Of a DNA stretch of 64,000 bases, positions 1-10,139 are shown piece by piece; position 1 is the stretch's first letter; each line of letters starts with the position of its first letter. The stretch covers positions 17,263 through 81,262 of the forward strand of contig JBEKVR010000004.1 of NCBI GenBank assembly GCA_049513815.1, read 5' to 3'. A program made the position numbers and the translations under genes. The notes under the pieces were generated by a model, which was not told the origin of the DNA, ran no database searches, and worked only from the letters and a program-made list of their open reading frames with translations. Origin of the DNA: Roseiarcus sp049513815. Lineage in GTDB: Bacteria; Pseudomonadota; Alphaproteobacteria; Rhizobiales; Beijerinckiaceae.

Positions 1-1311
1 CTGCCAGGCGCAGCCTTGGGCTCCCTCGCCAGCCAAACGCCAGAGGATTTCGGCCTGCAACGGATCGGTATCCTGAAACTCGTCGACGAGTATTCTCGGG
101 TATCGGGCCGCCAGGGCCTGGCGGACCGGCTCGCTCGTGGCGAGCAAGTCTCGTGCATGGTGAAGCAGGTCGTCGAAGTCCATAAGCGCGGCGTCGCGCT
201 TGTATCGCGCGTAAATGTCCTTGAGCGCGGAGAACTCCGCGACAAATCGTTGAAACGCCATCTGCCCCAGGACGCCGCAAAAGTCGCCGTAAGCGGCGTC
301 GCAGATCCAATAGTGGGCTTCGCCGGCCGCGCTGAGCGTTTCGCCGAAGGCGGCGCTTTTCCCAATCGCCTTGGCGGCGTCCTTCCATTTGGTCTTGTTG
401 CCCCATCGGGCGAAATCCGAAGTATCCTTTTTGCAAGCGCTCGGCCGCTTGTGCGCCAGCATCTGGGCGATTGACTTGCCTGTGATTGGGCCTTTCGCCA
501 AGTCCCGAGCGATATCCGCGAGGCGCGCGAGATCGGTCACGACCTCAGCCGTCTTTTCTTCGACGACCGAACACCCATGATACCAAGAGGCGAAGTCTTC
601 GATGGCGGAGACCAGCCGCAAGAACACGGCTGGATCCGCTCCGCTCGGCGGCGCCGAGGCGGTCCTGTGCTCCTTGAGAAAGTCCGCCGCCTTCTTGATG
701 AGATCGACGGCTTCATCCGGAGCGATACTCACCAACTCTGCGAAAAAATCCTCGTCGCCGCCGGCCCCCTTCATCGGAGGAATTCGACCCAACCCGTCGA
801 CGCCGCGATCTCTCCCAAATCGTGCCGAGAGCCATGCCTCCATCAAATCTTGGAAGGCCAATTCGGCGGCAGCGGGGTCGATGATCTGGGCGCCAGGATC
901 GATGCCCGTCTCTACCGGATACGGACGCACGAGTTGCTGGCAAAAGCCGTGAATCGTGGTGCAGGTGATTTCATCGAGGGTTCGCCAAGCGCTTTCAATG
1001 TTTTCGCGCTGGATCGGGGAAAGGGGGGTCGCCAAGGCGTATCGCAACTCGTTAGGGACCGTCCCCTGTTGCAACTGGCCGGCGAACTTCTCGATACGTT
1101 CCAAGAGTTCACTCGCCGCGGCTTCCGTGAACGTGATGGCCACGATATCGCGTGGGGCGACGCCGGATGTCAGCATGACCGCTACGCGGCCCGCCATGAG
1201 CGCCGTCTTGCCGCTGCCGGCGCCCGCTTCGACCAGTAGTGTGCGATCATGGTCAGTGAGCGCTTTCAGGCGCGCTGAAGCGTCGGGAAGAGTCATCGCC
1301 GTCGCCGCCAT
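1..1311 (-). CDS. UvrD/AddA-like superfamily 1 helicase, partial (C-terminus outside window)
   Basis: The leftward frame stays open from an ATG at 1311 to the left window edge (437 codons). It shows a Walker A motif, EAGAGSGKT, near residues 24-33 and a Walker B/motif II, LVDEFQDTDPLQ, near residue 410. Both are typical of UvrD/Rep/AddA helicases, and the long insert between them is AddA-like. It starts one base after the stop of the AddB-like gene, so the two are very likely co-translated. By family knowledge, AddAB complexes unwind and resect double-stranded DNA ends. This pair sits in a defence island, so a role against invading linear DNA is inferred rather than shown. The rest of the helicase, and any C-terminal nuclease domain, lie outside the window. 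Confidence 0.88.
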   Translation of the reverse strand, partial: MAATAMTLPDASARLKALTDHDRTLLVEAGAGSGKTALMAGRVAVMLTSGVAPRDIVAITFTEAAASELLERIEKFAGQLQQGTVPNELRYALATPLSPIQRENIESAWRTLDEITCTTIHGFCQQLVRPYPVETGIDPGAQIIDPAAAELAFQDLMEAWLSARFGRDRGVDGLGRIPPMKGAGGDEDFFAELVSIAPDEAVDLIKKAADFLKEHRTASAPPSGADPAVFLRLVSAIEDFASWYHGCSVVEEKTAEVVTDLARLADIARDLAKGPITGKSIAQMLAHKRPSACKKDTSDFARWGNKTKWKDAAKAIGKSAAFGETLSAAGEAHYWICDAAYGDFCGVLGQMAFQRFVAEFSALKDIYARYKRDAALMDFDDLLHHARDLLATSEPVRQALAARYPRILVDEFQDTDPLQAEILWRLAGEGAQGCAWQ

Positions 1312-1312
1312 T

Positions 1313-4003
1313 TCAAGGCTCCTCCCACAACGGAGCGAGATCGGAAAGCTCTGCAGCGACCAGGGGTAGAATGAGATCCAAGTAGCTTTCCTTTGCTCCG
1401 CCGGGCAAGGCGAAGGCGAAGTCGTTGAAGTCCTCCGCGGCGCCAGGGCCGAGCAGCGCCTTGCCGTCGGCGAAGGCCGAGTAAGCGGCCGCCAAGAATG
1501 TCGTGAGTTTGGTGAGCGTCGCGTCCGGCGATGCGAGGCTCAGCGGCGCGCCCTTCTTTCGGGGATAAAGGAGCCGTGCATCGACTTCGGGGGACCCGCC
1601 GATCAACGATCGAACGGCAAACGCGTAAAGGCATCGCTGCAATTCGGCGCCGCCTTTGAGTTGAGGGACGCCGCGTGGGAATTTTCCTGACTTATAGTCG
1701 GTAACTCGCGCAACGCTATCGTCGCCCGCGAGGTCCAGTCGGTCGATCGAGCCGCCGATCGAAATGGTCGTGCCTGGGATGACGACAGGGGTTCGGGGAT
1801 CCCAAGGCAGCCTCGTTAGGATATTGTCGCCCATTTCGAGCGCACGGGAATCGCCACCGAATGGAATCTCCGCAAAACTCCGTTGTCCGATGAGAGGGGC
1901 TTCATTGGCAGAAAGTGCTGTTAGAGCGAGCCCCGCCGCGTCCTCGCACTTTCGCCGCCAAATGACCGGGGGCGGAACGGGCACTGTCGATTCCCAACGC
2001 GTGGCCACTGTAGCGGTCGCCGCCGCGATGGCGTTTTTCAACGCCTGCTCATTCTGAGCGACTGCTGCAAATCCTCCCGGCTTGTCTTCAAGCGTCAGGA
2101 TTGTGACCTGCAGAATTTCGTGAAGCAGGTTGCCGAAATGCAGGGCGTCGAGAGTGAGCGGCTCGTCGGATTCGTCTGGCGAAGACCAACCAAAGCCGTA
2201 GTGCCAGAGATATCCCAGGGGATCGCGTAGCAGCTTCGCCAGCGAGGACGCCGATTGAAGCCGATCGAGCGCCTGCAGGAGGAGCGGGTGGTTCGAGCGA
2301 ACCTTGCCATCGTGCGCCGTAATGCGGTCGGTGTGCCAATCGATCCAAGCCGAGAGCGCCAAACGAGCTTCGGGGAGGGCGGAGAATTCGGTGGGTCGGG
2401 CGAAGAGCCGATCGGTGTCGCTCGCCGCGTGCTCGGGTTCCCGGCTCTGCGCGAGATAGAGCTCCACAATATTGCGCGGATAAAGCGGCGAAACGCCATT
2501 GATGCGGCCGCCGCTATCGCGCCGCGCGCGCGAGCAGACAAGTTCGGCCGCCGTCATTGCCTCGATCGTCTCGAAGTCGCGCGTGTCGGCCTGATGGACC
2601 GGAAGGGGATCGAGGCGGGAAGAGGAAACGATATGGTGGGGCAGCAGAGGGTCTTCGCTGGCGCGGCGAGGCCACGACCTCGAGGTTAAACCCACAAGCC
2701 AAGTGTAAGGCCGGGGAACGGCGGCAATGGCGGCCGCGGGCCCCCAGACCACTGAGACAGTCGGCTCAAGCCCGTCATCCACGCGCAGGCCCGCCAGGGT
2801 GACGTCCAAGGCTTCGGCGGGAGCGTCGGTGAGCGCTTTGCGCCAAATCGCCAAGGCTCTTGCTTGAAGCAACCGCTCGCCGACCTCAGCGGCCTTGGCC
2901 AAGCCAAGGCTGGCAGCGTCGATGACATCGAGAAGGCGCGGTCTCGGGTCGAGGCCATCGGGGAAATCTTCGGGATTGAGCGCGGCGATTTCCCGCTTCC
3001 AGCGCCCGGCGTCCAACAGCGGCGCGTCTTCTGGCAGTTTGCGCCACCATTGGCTCGGCACTTCTGAATATTGGCTGCTCTGCGAGCGCAGGAGGCCAAC
3101 AACGCGTTTGACGCGCGGCTGTGAAAAACCACGCAATAGAACTTCGGCCAGGGCGGCTGCGAGTTGCCCCTCGGGGCTATCGAGCGCAGCGCGACCGTGA
3201 ACGAAATGGATCGGGATATTGGCGGTCTCCGCAAGAGTGAGGACGTGATCATCCCAACCAGCCGGCGAGGCTGTCGCGATGGCGATCTCTTGAGCGCCGA
3301 TCCCGTTGGCGAGGAGACTGCGCGCCCAGCGAACGGCCTCCAATATCTCATGGCGCGGACTTGCGCAGGATATGGAACGGCGCGTGGGCTGTTCGGGGGC
3401 CCTCACTTCGGTCGTGACGCCCAGTGGAGCCAGCCATGGAGGCACGCGTCGCGCCTCGGCGACCCAAGTTACATCGGTCTCGGTGACGAGCGCTGCCAGA
3501 AGGGGACGCCACACCGGAGACATCTCCGTTCGACCGTGAATCTCGATCGATCCGAAAAGGACCTTAGTGTAACCGATTCGCTTGAGTGCGCGCGCGACGA
3601 GCTCGTCGGGCCTCATCTCGTTCTTGGGCAATCGCGCCAAGACCTCTTTTTCCAGAAGAACGAGAGCCTCCAGTCTGATCCGCGCCGCTTGATCCCTGGC
3701 AGCCTTCGCTTCGTGGTCTAGGCGGAGGCCGGCGCTCCAGGCTTTCGACAAACTGTTGACTGCAGCGCGCTGAAAGCCCGGCAGGCTCTTGATTGCATCC
3801 AGCTCTCCCAACGGGAGGCTCACGGACTCCCCGACGGCGGTGGCCACATGGTCGCTGTCAATAGGCTGCAGGAACCCGCCGGCCAGACGGGCCGCAAGCA
3901 AATCGATGGTCAGCAGCTTCACCCCGTGCTCGCCCTTGAGAGCGGCTCTTGCACGGCAATGGCGCCAGGCGTTGTGATTGGGAACGACAATGGTACTGAG
4001 CAC
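1313..4003 (-). CDS. AddB-like PD-(D/E)XK exonuclease
   Basis: This 896-aa protein ends in a RecB/AddB-type PD-(D/E)XK nuclease domain. The core is visible as SIDRLDLAG followed by VTDYKSGK near residues 745-770, and the QxxxY-like element after it reads ELQRCLYAFA. The N-terminal two thirds resembles the helicase-like but ATPase-inactive arm of AddB; I see no Walker A motif there. It is shorter than housekeeping alphaproteobacterial AddB, which is about 1000 aa. It is translated just before the UvrD-like partner with a 1-bp gap. The pair is divergent from a WYL-regulated restriction operon. It probably forms a two-subunit helicase-nuclease; whether it serves defence or repair is open. Confidence 0.8.
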   Translation of the reverse strand: MLSTIVVPNHNAWRHCRARAALKGEHGVKLLTIDLLAARLAGGFLQPIDSDHVATAVGESVSLPLGELDAIKSLPGFQRAAVNSLSKAWSAGLRLDHEAKAARDQAARIRLEALVLLEKEVLARLPKNEMRPDELVARALKRIGYTKVLFGSIEIHGRTEMSPVWRPLLAALVTETDVTWVAEARRVPPWLAPLGVTTEVRAPEQPTRRSISCASPRHEILEAVRWARSLLANGIGAQEIAIATASPAGWDDHVLTLAETANIPIHFVHGRAALDSPEGQLAAALAEVLLRGFSQPRVKRVVGLLRSQSSQYSEVPSQWWRKLPEDAPLLDAGRWKREIAALNPEDFPDGLDPRPRLLDVIDAASLGLAKAAEVGERLLQARALAIWRKALTDAPAEALDVTLAGLRVDDGLEPTVSVVWGPAAAIAAVPRPYTWLVGLTSRSWPRRASEDPLLPHHIVSSSRLDPLPVHQADTRDFETIEAMTAAELVCSRARRDSGGRINGVSPLYPRNIVELYLAQSREPEHAASDTDRLFARPTEFSALPEARLALSAWIDWHTDRITAHDGKVRSNHPLLLQALDRLQSASSLAKLLRDPLGYLWHYGFGWSSPDESDEPLTLDALHFGNLLHEILQVTILTLEDKPGGFAAVAQNEQALKNAIAAATATVATRWESTVPVPPPVIWRRKCEDAAGLALTALSANEAPLIGQRSFAEIPFGGDSRALEMGDNILTRLPWDPRTPVVIPGTTISIGGSIDRLDLAGDDSVARVTDYKSGKFPRGVPQLKGGAELQRCLYAFAVRSLIGGSPEVDARLLYPRKKGAPLSLASPDATLTKLTTFLAAAYSAFADGKALLGPGAAEDFNDFAFALPGGAKESYLDLILPLVAAELSDLAPLWEEP

Positions 4004-4339
4004 GGAAACTCACTTCTCGAAACCACATTGGGCTTGTAGAACAATTCATGAACACGACCAAGTCGGAAATGCCTCAGCAATGCACGCGAGCGTTTCGGTG
4101 AAGTCGGCGTCTTGTGAGCTTGAATTCTCACTAAAAAGCTCAAGCCGCGGTGGCGGCAGTGTCGTCACCTCTCATCAACCGGCCATTGTGCGGATAACGC
4201 GACCATTGATTTCACTAGCTTTTCCATTCTGACCGACCAAATTTACGCGCGCGACGAGAACGGGGTTGATCTCCCTCAGAGATGGGTATATAAACACGAT
4301 GGATATATAAAAACGACGCATTGTTGAAGGACCGCAGCC
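4004..4339. other. Divergent intergenic region, AddAB-like pair / WYL operon
   Basis: This 336-bp stretch lies between two divergent operons and has no convincing gene. It is more AT-rich than its surroundings, and the last 60 bp contain TATATAA-type segments. It must hold promoters for both directions. The only clear structured element is the tandem repeat at 4281-4314. Confidence 0.6.
4281..4314 (+). promoter_or_regulatory. Tandem 17-bp direct repeat, candidate WYL-regulator operator/promoter
   Basis: Two adjacent 17-base units, gatgggtatataaacac (4281-4297) and gatggatatataaaaac (4298-4314), differ at only two positions. They end 25 bp before the GTG of the WYL gene and contain TATATAA -10-like cores. 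Defence-associated WYL regulators of the BrxR/CapW type repress their own operons from repeats just upstream, so this is the natural operator candidate. Its function is inferred from position and family. Confidence 0.5.
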
Positions 4340-5212
4340 GTGATCGCCGCCAACGCAATCGGAATTCGATGGGGGACCGAGCGCCGGCTCGAGTTCATCG
4401 AATTCCGTTTGTTCTGGGAAGGCGGCGTCAATCGATCGGATCTCGTGGACGAATTTGGCGTGTCGGTGCCGCAGGCGTCCAAAGACCTCGCGCTCTACCA
4501 AGCGCAGGCTCCTGACAATATCCGCTATGATCGTAGCCAGAAGCGCTACTTCGCCGCCGACACGTTCGTCCCCAAATTCATCGACCTGGACGCCGACGCC
4601 TATCTGGAGCGGCTGAGCCCAACCGGGCATCGCATCGTCAATATCGATGCGGTTGGTAACTACGGAGTGGAGAAGCTACCCATTCCCCAGCGACGAATTC
4701 GGCCTGGCGTCCTTCGTGGCTTGCTGGCGAGCGCCCGCGCGGGCCAATCGATCGACATCTTGTATCAGTCGATGAGCGGCGGCCGACCCGAACCATTGTG
4801 GCGCCGGATATCGCCCCACGCTTTCGCTAGCGATGGATTGCGGTGGCATACGCGCGCGTACTGCCATCTGGACCACATTTTCAAAGACTTCATTCTCTCG
4901 CGCTGCCTTGAGGTCCGCGAACCTGGCCCTGCGGGAAGCGTTCCTTCTGAAGACCGAATCTGGAACAGTGAGTTCTCGGCCCTTTTGATCCCGAATCCCA
5001 AACTCAGCCCGAGCCAGCAGGAAGTGATTGCGCAGGATTTCCGCATGGAAGATGGGCGGGCCGTCGTCACAATCCGTTGTGCGATGCTCTACTACTTCAG
5101 CAAGCGACTCCGCCTGGACGTTGCGGACGGGTTTGACGATCCAAGGGAGGCACCGGTCATTTTGAAGAACCGAGATGAATTCGTCGTCGCTCTTACGGAG
5201 GCGATGCGATGA
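4340..5212 (+). CDS. WYL-domain transcriptional regulator, BrxR/CapW-like
   Basis: This 290-aa protein has an N-terminal winged-helix segment (LEFIEFRLFWEGGVNRSDLV, then VSVPQASKDLALYQ). A WYL domain follows near residues 130-200 (IDILYQSMSGG, WRRISPHAF, GLRWHTRAYC), then a C-terminal WCX-like tail. That order matches the BrxR/CapW family of repressors, which control BREX, CBASS and other defence operons. The start is a GTG; the frame has no better ATG. Its stop overlaps the hsdR start by ATGA (5209-5212), so regulator and restriction genes are translationally coupled. It probably represses its own operon and releases it on a ligand or nucleic-acid signal. The ligand is unknown. Confidence 0.85.
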   Translation: MIAANAIGIRWGTERRLEFIEFRLFWEGGVNRSDLVDEFGVSVPQASKDLALYQAQAPDNIRYDRSQKRYFAADTFVPKFIDLDADAYLERLSPTGHRIVNIDAVGNYGVEKLPIPQRRIRPGVLRGLLASARAGQSIDILYQSMSGGRPEPLWRRISPHAFASDGLRWHTRAYCHLDHIFKDFILSRCLEVREPGPAGSVPSEDRIWNSEFSALLIPNPKLSPSQQEVIAQDFRMEDGRAVVTIRCAMLYYFSKRLRLDVADGFDDPREAPVILKNRDEFVVALTEAMR

Positions 5213-8200
5213 AATCTCGCAACTTTGAAATCCTTCGTGAGTCATGGCCCGAGCTTCCCGAACTCGGGGCGTTTGCCGAAGCCTATGCGCATGACGATCC
5301 AGCAAGCGCCCTCGTCAAATTGCGCCAGTTCGCCGAAAATCTCACCAAGGATATCTACCGCGATTTGAGCTTGCCAAAGCCCGAACACGCGACATTCGTT
5401 GACCTTCTCAGCAATCAGTCCTTCGTTGCGATCACTCCAAAAGTGGTCCTCGACAAGCTGCATGCGCTGCGGATCCACGGCAACAAAGCCGCGCACGGAG
5501 AGCCCGCAACCGCGCAACGGTCACTTTGGCTGCTGCGGGAAGCCTTCGACCTGGGCCGTTGGTTATTCGTCCAATACGGTAAGGGCGACGCCACCAAGAT
5601 TCCGGTGTTTGAACAACCCGCCCCTGAGGCCGATAGCAAGGGCCAGCTGAAGCGTGAAAAGCGGCAGGTGCTGGAGAAACTCGCCGCACAAGAAGCGCAA
5701 ATGCAAACGCTTCTAGACGAGCTGGACGCAGCCAGGCTGGCGGTGGCGACGGCCGAAAAGAAAGCCGACGAAATCGTCGCATTGGCTTCGTCAGGCGCTG
5801 CAACGGCCGACCTCCTCAAGTTCGACGAGGCGACCACTCGAGCGCGAATCATCGATAGCCTGCTCGCCAACGCTGGCTGGGACGTCGGTCTTGGCAACGT
5901 GAGCACCGTGCAAGTCGGGAAGGAGGTCGTGGTCAAACACCAGCCGGCACCGACAGGTCTCGGCTACGCTGACTATGTGCTCTGGGACGACAACGGCAAT
6001 CCGATCGCCGTGATCGAAGCAAAAAAGACGGCCGTTGACCCCGAACGCGGTCGGCAGCAGGCCAAATTGTATGCTGACGGACTGCAGACGATGCACGGCC
6101 ATCGCCCCGTTATCTTCTACACCAACGGATACGACATCTGGATGTGGGACGACGTGCTCGGCTATCCGCCTAGGAAACTCTTCGGCTACTATTCCAAGGA
6201 CAGCCTTCAGTATCTCGTGAATTTTCAGCGTGGAGCTCGGAAGCCGCTCAACACCTTCGAGCCCAACGAAGCGATCGTGAATCGTCTCTACCAGGTTGAG
6301 GCGATCAAACGAGTCTCCGAGCGCTTCACCTGTGGACACCGCAAGGCGCTGCTCGTCCAGGCGACCGGAACCGGGAAAACCCGCGTTGCAATTGCGCTTG
6401 TCGAACTTCTCATCCGCGCAGGCTGGGTCAAGCGCGTCCTATTTCTGTGCGACCGCCGCGAATTGAGGAAACAGGCAAAGAACGCGTTCGGCGATTTTCT
6501 CTCCGAACCGATTCGCATCGTGAGTTCCCGAGTGAACGCATCGGCCTCCGAGCGCATTTTTCTCGCGACATATCCGGCCATGCAAAAGGTCTATCAGTCT
6601 TTTGACGTGGGCTTCTTTGATTTGATTATCGCGGACGAGTCGCATCGCAGCATTTACAACGTCTACGGCGACATGTTCCACTATTTCGACTGCCTGCAGC
6701 TCGGCCTTACCGCCACGCCAGTCGATTTCGTGACCCGCAATACGTTCAGTCTGTTCAATTGCGAGGGCCAAGTTCCAACCGCGAACTACGATCTCGAACA
6801 GGCCGTCACAGAGGGGTTCCTTACGCCGTTCGAGGTCTTCGAACACACAACCAAATTCCTTCGAGAGGGACTCCGTCTTGACGTCCTGACCAAGGAGCAG
6901 ATTCAGGAACTCGAGGACCAGGGGGAAGATCCTTCGCAATATGACTATTCCTCCGAGGAAATCGACAAAGTCATCTACAACAAGGACACCAATCGCACGA
7001 TCCTGCGCAATTTGATGGAGAACGGATTGCGCGAGGCGACCGGGCAAGTGCCTGGCAAAACCATCATCTTCGCGAGAAACCACCAGCACGCCGTGTTGCT
7101 GCGTCAGATGTTCGACGAGATGTATCCGCAGTACGGCGGTCGCTTCTGCCAGGTCATCGACAATTACGATCCGCGAGCAGAGCAGCTCATCGACGACTTC
7201 AAGGGCGACGGCGTCAACGACGAGCTGACGATCGCGATTTCGGTCGACATGCTCGACACGGGCATCGACATTCCCGAAATTCTAAACCTCGTGTTTGCCA
7301 AGCCAGTGAGGTCGCCGGTCAAGTTCTGGCAGATGATCGGTCGTGGCACGCGCCTATGCGAAGACCTCTTCGGCCCGGGCCAGCACAAGAAGATGTTCCG
7401 CATCTTCGACCACTGGGGCAACTTCGAACGTTTCGACATGGGCTACCGCCCAGCCGAGCCGGTGCAGTCGAAATCGCTGCTGCAGCTCGTATTCGAAGAG
7501 CGCATCGCGCTCGCCGAAACAGCCCTGCAGCAAAGCGAAATTGCCGTCTTTGACACTGTCATCGAGCTGATCAGAAGAGACATCGAGGCGCTCCCTGAGG
7601 ATTCGGTCGCCGTTCGCGAAAAGTGGCGTGAAAAACGCGCGATGGCGGCGTCGACGACGCTGGCAGCATTCGCGCCGACAACCGTGGCGACCCTGCGACA
7701 GACGATCGGACCCCTGATGCAATGGCGCGATATCCGCGGTCGAGGCGATGCTCACGCACTCGATCTGCTCATTGCGCGCGCCCAGACCGCCGTGCTGCGG
7801 AAATCCGCCGATATAGCCGACCTGAAAATCGACATGCTCGATCGTATCGCTGCGCTTCAGATGCATCTCAACCCCGTCAAGGAGAAGGCTGAAGTCATCA
7901 AGCGCGTGAAGTCTGACGGCTTTTGGCAGAGCGTGACCGTCGCCGACCTCGAGGCCGTGCGAGAGCCCTTGCGGGAAATCATGCACCATCGCGAACGGCA
8001 AGGCGCGACGCAGGTTCTGGCGAAGATAATCGATGTGACCGAAGACGCCTCCGAATTCGTCACCAACCGACGCGCGACAAACTTTAAGACCATCGACATG
8101 AAGGCCTATCGCGAGGTCGTCGAAGCCGAACTCCGACGCTATTTTGACACCAACCCGACGCTGAAGAAGATTCGGGCCGGCGAGACGGTCTCCGACGCCG

Positions 8201-8619
8201 ACATTCAAGCCCTCGTCTCTCTCGTGCTTGTTCAAAGCCCCGACGTCAGTCGAGACGTGCTCAAGGAGTTCTTCTCTCAAACCGCCGAGCCGCTGGACTT
8301 CGCCATCCGCTCCATCGTCGGCTTAGACCCGCAAGCCGTAGCCGCTCGATTCGCTGTATTTGCGCTTCGTCACCCCGAGCTGACGGCCAAGCAGACGCGC
8401 TTCCTGGGCCTGCTCCAGAACCATATCGCTCGATTTGGATCGGTCACGCTGGACCGCCTTTACGAGCGACCCTTCACGGTTATCGACGCCGACGGAGTGG
8501 ACGGCGTCTTCGAGCCCGAGGAGATCGAGGATCTTCGTAACATCCTCAGTTTGTTCGCTCCTCCAGCTGGAGCCAGCGCCGAGAAACAGGGATCTTCTGA
8601 AAGGGTCAGCTATCAATGA
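5209..8619 (+). CDS. hsdR: Type I restriction enzyme R subunit
   Basis: The 1136-aa motor/nuclease subunit cleaves unmethylated DNA after ATP-driven translocation. Its N-terminus (about 1-120) resembles DUF4145. A PD-(D/E)XK nuclease core follows near residues 253-275, with ADYVLWDDNGNP then AVIEAKKT. The SF2 helicase shows Walker A ATGTGKTR near 385, DESH near 475 and motif VI QMIGRGTR near 708. The C-terminal part fits the EcoEI_R_C family. It overlaps the WYL gene upstream and hsdM downstream, each by ATGA. All catalytic motifs I can check are intact, so it should be active. Confidence 0.96.
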   Translation: MKSRNFEILRESWPELPELGAFAEAYAHDDPASALVKLRQFAENLTKDIYRDLSLPKPEHATFVDLLSNQSFVAITPKVVLDKLHALRIHGNKAAHGEPATAQRSLWLLREAFDLGRWLFVQYGKGDATKIPVFEQPAPEADSKGQLKREKRQVLEKLAAQEAQMQTLLDELDAARLAVATAEKKADEIVALASSGAATADLLKFDEATTRARIIDSLLANAGWDVGLGNVSTVQVGKEVVVKHQPAPTGLGYADYVLWDDNGNPIAVIEAKKTAVDPERGRQQAKLYADGLQTMHGHRPVIFYTNGYDIWMWDDVLGYPPRKLFGYYSKDSLQYLVNFQRGARKPLNTFEPNEAIVNRLYQVEAIKRVSERFTCGHRKALLVQATGTGKTRVAIALVELLIRAGWVKRVLFLCDRRELRKQAKNAFGDFLSEPIRIVSSRVNASASERIFLATYPAMQKVYQSFDVGFFDLIIADESHRSIYNVYGDMFHYFDCLQLGLTATPVDFVTRNTFSLFNCEGQVPTANYDLEQAVTEGFLTPFEVFEHTTKFLREGLRLDVLTKEQIQELEDQGEDPSQYDYSSEEIDKVIYNKDTNRTILRNLMENGLREATGQVPGKTIIFARNHQHAVLLRQMFDEMYPQYGGRFCQVIDNYDPRAEQLIDDFKGDGVNDELTIAISVDMLDTGIDIPEILNLVFAKPVRSPVKFWQMIGRGTRLCEDLFGPGQHKKMFRIFDHWGNFERFDMGYRPAEPVQSKSLLQLVFEERIALAETALQQSEIAVFDTVIELIRRDIEALPEDSVAVREKWREKRAMAASTTLAAFAPTTVATLRQTIGPLMQWRDIRGRGDAHALDLLIARAQTAVLRKSADIADLKIDMLDRIAALQMHLNPVKEKAEVIKRVKSDGFWQSVTVADLEAVREPLREIMHHRERQGATQVLAKIIDVTEDASEFVTNRRATNFKTIDMKAYREVVEAELRRYFDTNPTLKKIRAGETVSDADIQALVSLVLVQSPDVSRDVLKEFFSQTAEPLDFAIRSIVGLDPQAVAARFAVFALRHPELTAKQTRFLGLLQNHIARFGSVTLDRLYERPFTVIDADGVDGVFEPEEIEDLRNILSLFAPPAGASAEKQGSSERVSYQ

Positions 8620-10139
8620 TTACCGGTGACCTCAAACGTCGCGTCGACGCCCTTTGGACTGAGTTTTGGCAAGGCGGCATCACGAACCCGCTGACCGTGA
8701 TCGAACAGATCACGTTCCTCATGTTTGCGCGGCTGCTCGACATCAACGAGACCCGCGATGAAAACCGCCTCAAGCGGACAGGCAAGTCGTTCCAGCGTCG
8801 GTTCTCCGACGACGAGCAAGACCTGCGCTGGTCCCAATTCCGACACCTGGGCGCCGACGCCATGCTGCCGGTGGTGCGTGACAACGTATTTCCCCACTTC
8901 AAGAAAGCCTCGACCAGCGGCAGCGCCTTCGCCGAGTTCATGAAGGACGCGCAGCTCATGATCCAGAAGCCGAGCCTTCTGGTGAAAGCCGTCACAATGG
9001 TCGATCAGCTTCCGCTGACCGAAGGCGACGCAAAGGGCGATCTTTACGAATACCTTTTGAGCAAGCTCACCACCGCAGGCATCAATGGCCAGTTCCGCAC
9101 GCCACGCCATATCATCCGATTGATGGTCGACATGCTCCAACCGAGGCCAACCGATGTCGTTGGCGACCCGGCATGTGGGACCGGCGGCTTTCTGGTTCAG
9201 ACGATGCTATATCTGCTGGAAACCTACACGTCGCCCGAGGGCGTTCTTGAAGAAACAGATCCTGAGACCGGCAAGACGGAAAGGACCTTCACCGGCGATC
9301 TGCTCGAAGCGCACCGCGAGCACATCCGCAGCAGCATGTTCTACGGCTTTGACTTCGACGCGACGATGCTCCGCATCGCTGCAATGAACCTAATGTTGCA
9401 TGGGGTAGATGATCCGGACATCCATTATCAGGACACGCTGAGCGCCGGCTTCACAGACAGGTTCCCGAAGGCTGCAGCCAATGGCTTCAACGTCATCCTG
9501 GCAAATCCACCGTTCAAGGGAAGCCTCGATTTCGAAGACGTTCACGCTTCGCTGCTGCGTCAGGTGAAGACCAAAAAGACCGAGCTACTGTTCCTCGTGC
9601 TGATCCTCCGCATGCTGAAGAATGGCGGTAAGTCGGCGACAATCGTGCCCGATGGCGTTCTGTTCGGATCGTCCACAGCGCACGTCGCCCTGCGTAAGCA
9701 GCTACTGGATCAGAACCAGCTGGAAGCCGTAATCTCTCTCCCGAGCGGTGTATTCAGACCCTATGCCGGAGTGTCGACGGGAATCTTGGTGTTCACCAAG
9801 GGCGGCCGCACGGACGATGTTTTCTTCTATAACTTGGAAGCGGACGGATATTCGCTCGATGATAAGCGCGACCCCGTTGCGGCGAATGATCTGCCTGACT
9901 GCCTACGGGCGTGGCGGAATCGCGACGCCAAACGCGACACCGATAGGACGCAGAAGGCGTTTTTCGTTACGACAAAGGAGATTCGCGAGGCGAACTACGA
10001 CCTATCAATTAGCCGCTATATCGAGCGAGTAGCGGAGGAGACTGCCTACGATCCGCCAAGGGCAATTATTGAGCGCATGAAGGCTATCAATGAGGAAATT
10101 GCGCTCCATATCTCCGAACTTGATGAGTTGTTGGCATGA
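8616..10139 (+). CDS. hsdM: Type I restriction-modification DNA methyltransferase (M subunit)
   Basis: This 507-aa N6-adenine methyltransferase modifies the site chosen by HsdS. It has the N-terminal HsdM helical domain (about 1-130), the SAM-binding motif DPACGTGGFL near residues 184-193, and catalytic NPPF near 298-301, within ILANPPFKGS. The start overlaps the end of hsdR and the stop overlaps the start of hsdS, both by ATGA. Its length is normal for the family and no motif is damaged. Confidence 0.97.
   Translation: MITGDLKRRVDALWTEFWQGGITNPLTVIEQITFLMFARLLDINETRDENRLKRTGKSFQRRFSDDEQDLRWSQFRHLGADAMLPVVRDNVFPHFKKASTSGSAFAEFMKDAQLMIQKPSLLVKAVTMVDQLPLTEGDAKGDLYEYLLSKLTTAGINGQFRTPRHIIRLMVDMLQPRPTDVVGDPACGTGGFLVQTMLYLLETYTSPEGVLEETDPETGKTERTFTGDLLEAHREHIRSSMFYGFDFDATMLRIAAMNLMLHGVDDPDIHYQDTLSAGFTDRFPKAAANGFNVILANPPFKGSLDFEDVHASLLRQVKTKKTELLFLVLILRMLKNGGKSATIVPDGVLFGSSTAHVALRKQLLDQNQLEAVISLPSGVFRPYAGVSTGILVFTKGGRTDDVFFYNLEADGYSLDDKRDPVAANDLPDCLRAWRNRDAKRDTDRTQKAFFVTTKEIREANYDLSISRYIERVAEETAYDPPRAIIERMKAINEEIALHISELDELLA

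Noticed and set aside
577..1239. 220-codon plus-strand frame at the left edge
   Set aside because: Opposite the UvrD/AddA-like frame, which contains helicase motifs.
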